Below are positions 9,726-18,401 of a stretch of DNA of 64,000 nucleotides, one piece after another. Origin of the DNA: Pomphorhynchus laevis. Taxonomy: Eukaryota > Acanthocephala > Palaeacanthocephala > Echinorhynchida > Pomphorhynchidae. The translations under genes and the position numbers were made by a program. Under the pieces are notes generated by a model, which was given only the letters and a program-made list of their open reading frames with translations, did not search any database and was not told the DNA's origin. The stretch spans positions 1 to 64,000 of the forward strand of contig WNNJ02003000.1 of NCBI GenBank assembly GCA_012934845.2. The letters run 5' to 3'. Position 1 is the first letter of the stretch. The number at the start of each line of letters is the position of its first letter.

Positions 9726-9783
9726 GGAAATCGTACTTTAGAAAGTTTTATCATTATTATTATTATTATAACATACAAGACAA

Positions 9784-9796
9784 AGCCTATATGGCT
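9784..9796 (-). other. 3'-terminal hairpin of family B LINE
   Basis: AGCC-TATAT-GGCT sits in the last 50 bp of the element, just before the AAT tail. The same position in the copies ending near 46009 and 30356 carries AGCC-TTAT-GGCT and AGCCA-TTTT-TGGCT, each preceded by GTGAG and an ACAGCC context. Conservation across three otherwise decayed 3' UTRs points to an RT-recognition structure. Confidence 0.6.
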
Positions 9797-9864
9797 GTTC
9801 AGTCTGCTCACGAAAAAATAAAATAAAAATTAAACAAAATGTAGAATTGATAGAGTTAAGAAAA

Positions 9865-12771
9865 TCAGGGATACGATAGCTTCTCCATATTATCGATCTG
9901 TTCCAGACATATTCGCAATCGCTTCTTAAATAAAGTCAGCGTTGTGGAGGCAACAACGTATTCAGGAAGACTATTCCACACGTTAACTACACGTCTTGAC
10001 AATCTTGTGACAGGCGATAGTTTCCCAGTATGCTGTTTAAAAATTGTCATCGAATGATGTCGCCTGGATCTATTATTACGACACGCCATAATATTTCGAG
10101 GATATCCATCAAATTTGTGCAATAATTTCCACGTTGCAACCAAGTCGATAAACATTAACCTCACCTTCATGTCAAATATGCCAATCACTTTAAGTCTCTC
10201 ACGATAAGGTAAATACTTACAGTCTGGACATAAACGGGTAATACGGCGAAGAACTCCATCGACAGCATTCAGTTCAGTCCGTGTACATGGGAAGCAAGAT
10301 GGAGAGCAATACTCAAGTATTGGTCTCAATAACGAGTTAAACAGCACCCTGAACGACGATGGATTTATTTTCAAAAAGCAATTTTTGATAGTGTGCATCA
10401 TTTTTCTAGCTTTGCCTAATTGAATGTTGTAATGATGTCGTGTCTTTAAAGATGAATCGATCAAAATACCAAGATCACGATGAGTCGAAACTATCTCAAG
10501 TTCTTTTACACCAATGAAGTAGGTATGACATCCTTTGCGTCCACGACCCAATCTCATATTCTTACACTTTTCCAGGTTTAATGATACTCCTGTAGTAAGA
10601 CTCCATTCATACACTAAATCCAGGTCACGCTGCAATGACAAACAGTCTCGTTCAGTCGAGATCACATTCCATAATTTCAAATCGTCAGCATAGGCTAAGT
10701 GTGGTACATTAAGCGATCTCAACAACTCGTTGATAAAAATGCAAAATAATAATGGCCCGAGAACCGTTCCTTGAGGTACACCACGTATAACACTGCGTTT
10801 AGATGAAAAAGCATTACCTACTCTTACACAAAATTGTCGACCATTCAAGAAGTTCTCAATCCAACGAGTCAGATAGTAATCTACACCAATAGATTCGAGA
10901 ATACTTATTAATTCAGCATGTGGAACGCGATCAAATGCCTTGGAGAAATCCAAATAGACGACATCGACAACCAATCCACATGAAATTGCGTCAGCCCATT
11001 GTTCACGAGCACATAAAGTATTCGTTAGACATGAGCGGCCATGCCGAAAACCGTGTTGAGAGTCGCTCAAATAGTTTATTGAACCCAATACATTTATTAA
11101 TCTTTTGTGAACAATTCTCTCAAGTACCTTACTTACAGTAGATGTTAAACTTATGGGCCTAAAATCACTAACATCGCAAGCATTTTTCGTTTTCGGAAGT
11201 GGTACCACAATCGCCGATTTCCAATCATTTGGAATTATCGACGTATTGAGAGAAACGTTGAATAATTTGGAAAGCGGATATGACAGGATACATTTCAAGA
11301 GCTTAAGGATATAAGTGGGGATATCGTCAGGACCAGCTGACACGCATTTAGCTAACCTTGATAGCTCTATCTCAACTTCCTCCATCGTGATAATTATATA
11401 TGGACTCTGACAGATTGATGAACCATTACAAATATTGACTTTATAAGCATCATCCCTATTTAACGATAGTGCAAACACATCAGCGAACGCCTCAGAAATT
11501 TTCATAGGGTCTTCAACTAATTCGTTTCCGATATGAATGCGTCGGACACTAGAATTAGATACTCTTGATCGACAAACATAATTCCAAAATCGCTTGGGTG
11601 TGTGTCCTAAAGACATAGCAACATCATTCTCGTACAAGTATCTCTTTTTTGATTTTAAGCGATTGCATTTATTGCGTATTAGTTTGTACTCACTATATAA
11701 AGCATCACTCTTACTACAGAGACTCCACGCCTTATTTCTCAACCTTATACAACGCTTTAGTTCGCTATCAAACCACGGAGGTTTATCAGACCTCTTACGC
11801 TTGGAAAATACACGCATGGGAGCAAATTCGTCTAGGACTTGAATTACCCCACTTTTGATAGACTGCCACATGCTCTCCACATCACCATCATTACTTACAA
11901 AAGAAATCCTTTTAGCATATTCAATTATCTCATTATCTGGGATAACTTTCCGTACTCGCTTCTCAACAATCTCTACACTGTCTGATCCGGTCGAATTAGT
12001 AGGAATCAGAAACTTGACCACCACATGATCGCTTGAACTAATTGGAGGTTCTTTGTCAATTGAAGAAATATCATATTCAAGTCTAGTAAACAGCAGGTCA
12101 ATCTTCGAGGATGATTCTGCGGAGAAACGAGTATCAAAATGAACATGTTGAATAAGCAACATTTCATCATACAATAAATTACATAACGACATAGTATATT
12201 TATCATAAGTTGCAATACTGGAGAGGGCGGAATTGTATGAATGCATGTTAAAATCACCAAAGATAAAAAATTTATGGCACTTGGGTATATTCTTAAGGAA
12301 ATCAATAAGAGCGAACGATATTGCGCCCGGAGCACGATATACTATACATAAAGTAATAATAGCACTCCCAGATTGCGTAATACTCAACTGTAGAGCCTCG
12401 GCAGAGCATGAATCATCAATGAATTTTACGGCTGAACTAACAATCAAACTCACATGCACATAGAAGGCAACTCCACCACCGCGTCCATGGGCTCGATCAG
12501 ATCTATAAAGAGCGAATTCAGGTATGTGAACCATATCATCAGATATGTCAGGATGAAACCAACTTTCACAAACTCCAAAGACATTGACATCATGACAACG
12601 TATCCAATACCTAATCTCATCCAACTTATTAACTGCGCTACGTGCATTTGTAAATGCAATTTTCATGGAAGACGAAACATCTCGACATGGACTAGCTGTT
12701 GCTAGTACGGTAATCAAAGATCCACACATGCTAGAGGATACCGATCTATCTACAGTTCTAATGGTTTCCAA
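9865..12771 (-). CDS. LINE ORF2: endonuclease and reverse transcriptase (family B)
   Basis: A 968-residue protein that nicks target DNA and copies the element RNA into it. The N-terminal APE-like endonuclease spans about residues 35-255: FTNAR at 40-44, the catalytic E near 69 (CESW), FGDFNMH at 171-177 and SSDH at 246-249. The RT follows: FRPISL at 537-542, LDFSKAFDRVPH at 607-618, GVPQGTVLGPLLF at 664-676 and AYADD at 693-697. The C-terminus has WNSLPEYVV near 932-940, the CR1/L2-type tail. There is no RNase H domain, as expected for this group. Its length and lack of interruption suggest it could be functional. It overlaps ORF1 by 22 nt, so translation probably uses reinitiation or a similar mechanism (inference). 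Confidence 0.92.
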   Translation of the reverse strand: METIRTVDRSVSSSMCGSLITVLATASPCRDVSSSMKIAFTNARSAVNKLDEIRYWIRCHDVNVFGVCESWFHPDISDDMVHIPEFALYRSDRAHGRGGGVAFYVHVSLIVSSAVKFIDDSCSAEALQLSITQSGSAIITLCIVYRAPGAISFALIDFLKNIPKCHKFFIFGDFNMHSYNSALSSIATYDKYTMSLCNLLYDEMLLIQHVHFDTRFSAESSSKIDLLFTRLEYDISSIDKEPPISSSDHVVVKFLIPTNSTGSDSVEIVEKRVRKVIPDNEIIEYAKRISFVSNDGDVESMWQSIKSGVIQVLDEFAPMRVFSKRKRSDKPPWFDSELKRCIRLRNKAWSLCSKSDALYSEYKLIRNKCNRLKSKKRYLYENDVAMSLGHTPKRFWNYVCRSRVSNSSVRRIHIGNELVEDPMKISEAFADVFALSLNRDDAYKVNICNGSSICQSPYIIITMEEVEIELSRLAKCVSAGPDDIPTYILKLLKCILSYPLSKLFNVSLNTSIIPNDWKSAIVVPLPKTKNACDVSDFRPISLTSTVSKVLERIVHKRLINVLGSINYLSDSQHGFRHGRSCLTNTLCAREQWADAISCGLVVDVVYLDFSKAFDRVPHAELISILESIGVDYYLTRWIENFLNGRQFCVRVGNAFSSKRSVIRGVPQGTVLGPLLFCIFINELLRSLNVPHLAYADDLKLWNVISTERDCLSLQRDLDLVYEWSLTTGVSLNLEKCKNMRLGRGRKGCHTYFIGVKELEIVSTHRDLGILIDSSLKTRHHYNIQLGKARKMMHTIKNCFLKINPSSFRVLFNSLLRPILEYCSPSCFPCTRTELNAVDGVLRRITRLCPDCKYLPYRERLKVIGIFDMKVRLMFIDLVATWKLLHKFDGYPRNIMACRNNRSRRHHSMTIFKQHTGKLSPVTRLSRRVVNVWNSLPEYVVASTTLTLFKKRLRICLEQIDNMEKLSYP

Positions 12772-13541
12772 CGGACAAATGGCTTTCGACGAACAACTCG
12801 AAAATTTCTAATGCATAGATCTTTCTCGCCTAATAGTAAACGCTTGTGAAGCTCGTTCCTCGCATTTTTCAGTTTTGAACGATCGTCAAAAGATAGATCT
12901 CTCAAAATACGTATTGAGTTTTTTTCGAGACGATGAGCCCGACTAAATATATAATTTGCATGAGTCGACGAATCTACCACAACCTTTAACAATCGCGGTA
13001 TGTTTGAACTGTTTGTTCGCCTTCCCAGCCGGAACAAACTTCTAACCACAATCTCCTTAGCTATATCTTTATCGTTAGCATGGAATATTTTATTCAGAAC
13101 TCCTCTTATCGCACTAACATCATCGTTTACTCGCTCCTGTGACACAGAAGAATTTGATTCAGATAGATTGGCGAAAAGAATGCACCTGTCCCTTGAAGCG
13201 CTTCGATTTTTCTTATACACTCTGTGAGAACTTTTGAACTTAGAAGACACAGAACTGGGTAACTCGTCCTGTGAAAGATTATCAGTAGGTTCATTGAGCT
13301 TAAGTGAATTCTCATGTACACGCACTGAGCTTGCCGTGATGCTGTTTTCAATCAACCGTTCTTCCAATGCCGATTTTGTTTTTCGCAATATACGAACGTT
13401 GTTTCTAGGACTTACCGTTCTATCACAGGTTACATTTGAAGATGCGATACCATATTCAAGTTCAACGGGTAAGTTAGTTATTTCCTTGAAATGCTGCGAT
13501 TCGTGAACGGAATCATCCACATCAAATTCACATACTTCCAT
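12750..13541 (-). CDS. LINE ORF1 protein (family B)
   Basis: A 263-residue protein of the type that binds element RNA in CR1-like LINEs. Residues 1-115 are polar and low in recognisable structure. Residues about 120-250 form a conserved block: CILFANLSES, then FRLGRR, PRLLKVVVDSS, LRDLSFDDRSKL and a basic end, IRNFRVVRRKPFVRW. The copy at 42374-42904 has the same block ending in NFRVVRRRPFVRW, which confirms it as the family ORF1. No zinc knuckle is present, unlike family A. The start chosen is the first ATG; the frame stays open a little further upstream without another ATG. Confidence 0.8.
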   Translation of the reverse strand: MEVCEFDVDDSVHESQHFKEITNLPVELEYGIASSNVTCDRTVSPRNNVRILRKTKSALEERLIENSITASSVRVHENSLKLNEPTDNLSQDELPSSVSSKFKSSHRVYKKNRSASRDRCILFANLSESNSSVSQERVNDDVSAIRGVLNKIFHANDKDIAKEIVVRSLFRLGRRTNSSNIPRLLKVVVDSSTHANYIFSRAHRLEKNSIRILRDLSFDDRSKLKNARNELHKRLLLGEKDLCIRNFRVVRRKPFVRWKPLEL

Positions 13542-13559
13542 AGTGTGTTCATCACCGTG

Positions 13560-14464
13560 AACACCAACATGTTTATTGAAACTGAAGGAATATCTGAATC
13601 AGCAATTGTGGACAAGGATAAATCCATGCCTACAGTTGAAAAGGAGTCAGTAGCAGTTCCAGCAAAAGAAGAGTTTAATTAAATATTTTATTTGCTCTTA
13701 ATAATTGTTTTAGTTTTATTTGCTCTTGTTTGATTTAAAGTAAGTATATGCTTGTTGAATTAAATAAGTTGTTTTTTTTTGCAATTGGAATTATCGGTGT
13801 GATTAAGTTCAATAGCTTCTTTATATGAGGAAGCTCATCCATATCATTGTGTTTGAACAAAATAGAAACTGTACTAACATAAGTTCAATGAACAACAGCA
13901 GGAGAGTTCATCGCAATACCTTAAAATCTATGCATTGTTGAAACGATTTTTTTGAGAAACGTTTGATCCTCGGTCGCTACACCTTAACATCAATTAGAAT
14001 ATTTATAACAATGCTCTTTCTGATTCCAACCTAGCCATTTCTCAACCTACTCAAAATTAAAGCTACCAAAATGAAACGAGCATTTAGTTTCTTTTTCGCT
14101 GGTAAACTTAACGAACAATATATGAGGATCATAGTGTCAAAAGGGAAATAAATTGTCTAAACAAGATTATAGTAAAAATCGGAAACATACGAACGTAAGT
14201 TATTAAATATTGAAAATTAGAGATTTCCAGATACAATAAACAGTTCGATACAATATAATTAAACAGTTATCCGGTTGTTACTGAAACATAACGTTACTTT
14301 ATTAAACTGTTTATCGCTTCAAATGAATTATTTGATGGTTGAGGCATATTTTAACTGTTGGAAATTCCTCTATATAGTGTAGTAATAAGGGATAAGACAA
14401 AACCCTCAAACTGTCGTAAATATATTTGTGACAACAAGATTTTAATCATTTTAGCGAAGTAAAC
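13560..14464. other. Gap between two LINEs
   Basis: Mostly AT-rich with no clear gene. A short + strand open stretch (about 13570-13682) reads ETEGISESAIVDKDKS and ends at TAA. It is acidic and Lys-rich with better-balanced base composition, but nothing confirms it as an exon. The rest shows nothing recognisable. Confidence 0.5.
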
Positions 14465-17400
14465 AAATAAAGATTTTCTTAAAAACAATAATATATGCGG
14501 ATAATAAAAAAGTTGTCAGTTAGAGAAAAAGAAAAAACAACATGTCTGAGAATTCTTTCTTCATTCTGTTTATGGCCTCAGGTCCGGGGGATCTGAGCTC
14601 TCCAGCCAATCCAGCACGCCGCCCTCCGACTAAACCACCCGGAATCTTTTACCCCGAATAGCCCAATCGAGGCGGACTAGATAAAAGAGAGGCAAGAATC
14701 TTGAGAAACCTTAGACTTTGCTCTGGGGGACGTTCTCTAGAAAATAAGACTAATCCCGAGATAGCCCAAGTGCCCCAGAGGCGCACCTGGGTTTGCCTTT
14801 TAATGTCAAATGATTGGCTCGTTTTAGAGCCCATCTAGCTCTCTACAGGATACGTTTAAGTCTATCCAGCTCAACTTTTGCCGACCAGATCACCGTAACG
14901 GTGAACCCCAGGTATTTTACTCGACTCGTGAAGGTAGGGACGATTGATTAGTAAAAATGGATAAGAGGGCAGAGAGTGCTAATCTCTTAAGTTTTTGTTT
15001 TGTTGCCTGGATGCCATGGAAGAATACCACATGCGATTTGGTGGAGTTTAAAATAAAATTGGACATGGTTAACTGACTTTTTAATCTTAAGAAGAAACGG
15101 CTGATGTCCGAAACGGCTGATGTCCTAGACAACGTCTTTGCACCTGCGCCCAGAGAATGGGGCTATGGTATCATCAGTGTATACCAATAGACGTTGTTTA
15201 CGTTTAAATATTTTAAAAAGTTCAATGGAAGCAGCAAGAAATAAGATTGGAGAAAGAGGAGAACCTTGAGGCACACCCGTAATAGGGTAGAGCTGACGCG
15301 CATCAGGGTCATCTTCGTAATAGAATCGCTTGGTGTACAGCAGTATCTCCACCCTGTTAATAATTCTCGCAGGCAACCCGAGGAACCTGAGAGAAGAGAT
15401 AACAAAGGGAATGGAGATGCGGTCAAATGTAGCAGAAAAATTAAGGAAAACAGCCACAGCAAGTTGATGATTATTCTCCTGACAATACTGATACACCACA
15501 CCTACCGCTGAATAGACCGAGCGACCTTTAACGAACACATGGAAACCCGGAGGGATTAAGTTTTGCCTATCGCGGATTTTAAGGGCAAGCGCTTTCTCGT
15601 AAAACGAGGGAATTCTGAATTGAAATGGACCGCAGGACTTAAGGACAAGAGACCTAATTTTTCTATGAAATAGAGACACGTCTACTAATTTTGATGCCGG
15701 CCACATCGGAAGGGTGGCTAATAGCATTGTGACGGCCACTTTTCTTCTTTTTTCGGCAGTCAAAAGCTAACAGACACGAGAATAGAGTGGAGCGACGAAT
15801 TTGGAGGTGCCTGGAAGATGCCCCATGAGTTAAGATATCTGTGACAGATAGATCACTACTCCTAAACTCGTCTCCCCAAGGAGGGATTGGTTGAGGTGAT
15901 TGAGTCTCTCCATAATTATGTAGGGATAGTGACTCCTTCAAAACTTTTTCAAGGCCAATTTTTCCAATCCAGCCTAATGCTCTATCCTTCCAACAGACAA
16001 ACTTCTCCTTGAATATCTTCCAGAAGGAAGACTGGGCTGGATTACGGGAAGCAATGCTTGCCCTATCCTTACCTAGTTGGAACTATATATAGTGCTCCAA
16101 TATTCTTTCGAGAGAATTTGCATGGCAGAAGCATATATGTTGGGAAGACGGAGCATATATGCTAAGGTCTTGATTTTTGTTGGAATGGAACTGTAAATAC
16201 GACCTTTGTAGGTAGTCGAAAGTATCGCGGTAGCTTGCGAAAAGAGATAGGAATTAAATTCGGTTAGACTCTCGATACCAATTCGGAGGAAGCGCTGGAT
16301 AGCTGCCTGAAATTAAGCCACTCTGATAGGATCAAAATGGAATCACCTTCGAAGAAGCATATTCTCTTTTATCCGCCAACGAATCAAGTCATGAGATGTG
16401 GACAGATGCTGTCGCGACTGTTCTGTACAGTGGGGTTTCAACAACCACCTCTCATAGAGCAGTAATAGGTCGAGGAGTGAATTCACTCCTGAAAGGTGTG
16501 GGACGGTTTGTGAATAAGATAACCGTTTATAGCTCTGCGGAGTGCTGCATTAATCCAACGACCAGTTCTGTCGTTGAAGTCACCAAGTACCATGTCAAAA
16601 TCGCTATCTATAATCCTATCTAGGAGGTCACGGTTCTGGTGAATCTCACCTGGACGGATGTAGACATTGGCTAAACTGAGGCGTTTACCATTCTTACATA
16701 GTGAAACTACTAAACAAGAAAGGGCTGGACAAGAATAGTTGAGTAGAAGGGACGATCTCAAGGAGCATTTAACTAGGATTAAAAGACCTTGATATGAAGA
16801 GGAGTGAGGCGGGGTTGTGTACGGAGTATAGTGGTAATAAATGTGCATAGGGATGAATCGAGTAATGTACTGGGGGAGACGGATAAACCGCGTCTCCTAA
16901 AGGACTATAACATCTGCATCTTTACCAGATAGAAGTCTAAGAGCAAAAGCTCCTCACGAATTCCACTAAAGAATATTCAGTGAAGGCTCACGAGTACTCC
17001 GCATTGTGTTAGGTCACCTGGGTGAAATTGCCTCATCCCTAGACAGAGCTAGATGCCGAAAGTTGCCCTTCCCGTCACTAGCGTCATCCAGAGTGGGCAA
17101 TTGTCCACGGGCATTATCTTCATTTACCTTATCGGCTTTTAGCCTCGCCCTTCAAAAGTTTACCAATCTTGATGGGTGGAATGGGGTGGGCCTTTGCCCC
17201 CTCTTTTTAGATTCAGGAACAGCAATTTGCGTAGGTATAACCAGGCTGTAAGAATAATGAAGCAAGAGCCGAAACCATCTCCTCCAATCTCTTAATGGCA
17301 GAATTAATCTTCGTATCCGTGATTCTGAGGATTTCGCTATCAGTCATTCTTGAGGCCTTTTCGGAGAAGGAATCAATCTTCTTGTCCGGAACTTGTCTGG

Positions 17401-18273
17401 TAAAAAGGTTCTTGTAGTCTTTGAAGAATTTGCATTTCCGGGACCAAGCTGGATGGCTTCCTCCACAATTTGAACAAAGTGGGTAACCTATGCATTTTAC
17501 ACCAGCCATCAGACTTTAGCAGGAAAACAAGCTACATACTCCACAGGTCTTAGGGCACGAGCAATTGAAAGCCCAGTGCCCCCACTTGTGGCAATTGTTG
17601 CAGTGTGGAAAAGTAAAATCTTCAGAACTTAGGATAGTAAAGCGCAGGTTATATCCTAAGAAAGGATTAAAAGCTGATTTGGCCAATATTTCAGCTTGTT
17701 CAACCAAGGCTAAGCAGAAGCCGACTGGCAGGGGGAAATCACTTTTCCCCAATATTGATCTGAAGTTGGAGATTTTATAAACTTGCTTCAACACTCCAAT
17801 ATTATTCTCTTCCAATTGACGTGGAAGATTAGAGATTTTAATCGAGGCTAGTACGGGTTTCGGTTGACTGGTACCCATATTCTTCAAATTCATTTCAAAA
17901 AATGACAAGTATTCTTTCAATATGTCAGATGTTGCAAATGAAATGTTTATTTCAGTTTCGAAGAACTTAATCGAGTTAAATAGAACTCTGTTGGCATATT
18001 TGTTTGCGAATTGTCTAAGAAACATATTAAGAGATTTTGTCTCTCCATTGGCTGCATAAGTGAAATCACCACTAGATTTTCAATTTAGGGATAGGGGGAG
18101 TACCGCTGCACCCTGAAAATCAAAAGAAGAAACTGCAGTAACCTGGTGATCTGTATTTGAAGAAGAAATCATGTTTTTAGCTAATACTTTACCAACATTG
18201 CTCTAAAACTGGTTTCCTTTGATGCCCCGTTGCTTGCTTGTACACTGCTCATATTTTGTATGTTTTTACTGAA
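14465..18273 (-). mobile_element. Jockey-like LINE, decayed (family A, copy B)
   Basis: A minus-strand copy that keeps its 5' end: TTCAGTAAAAAC at 18273-18262, then an ORF1 ATG at 18252. ORF1 is broken early; its middle (18025-17516) has FLRQFANKYANRVLFNS and the CNNCHKWGHWAFNC zinc knuckle, and a third knuckle with CSNCGGSHPAWSRKC appears near 17440. ORF2 survives as an endonuclease piece (about 16850-16480, with LGDFNDRTGRW) and RT pieces (15763-14917, with GVPQGSPLSPILF and YTDD where copy A has YADD). Several frameshifts and stops are present. The 3' UTR ends at about 14465 with AAGAAAATCTTTATTTG. It lies immediately downstream, head-to-tail, of copy A. Confidence 0.85.
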
Positions 18274-18275
18274 GT

Positions 18276-18295
18276 AAATAAATAAATAAATAAAG
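18276..18295 (-). repeat. (TTTA)n LINE tail
   Basis: About five TTTA units (read on the minus strand) at the 3' end of copy A, following the conserved AAGAAAGTC. It is joined directly to the first bases of copy B. Copies B, C and D have shorter or decayed versions after AAGAAAATC. Confidence 0.85.
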
Positions 18296-18401
18296 ACTTT
18301 CTTAACTACACAAAAAAAAGAAAAAGAAACATGCAATAAACCAGATTAGACACAACAATAGAAAGTCAGTAGCTCTTCAGTCTTCTAACTCTTTTCTTCT
18401 T

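Larger units (their letters stand above)
9751..13560 (-). mobile_element. Apparently intact CR1-like LINE (family B, copy 1)
   Basis: A full two-ORF non-LTR retrotransposon of about 3.8 kb. ORF1 (13541-12750) and ORF2 (12771-9865) overlap by 22 nt. A 3' UTR of about 100 bp ends with a small hairpin and an (AAT)n tail (9751-9768). Neither ORF is interrupted, and ORF2 keeps the endonuclease and RT catalytic motifs. The extent of the 5' UTR is uncertain: the frame stays open for a few codons upstream of the ORF1 ATG. Related decayed copies lie at 42190-46060 and 29320-30400. It may be a recent insertion; no flanking target-site duplication could be identified by eye. Confidence 0.85.
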
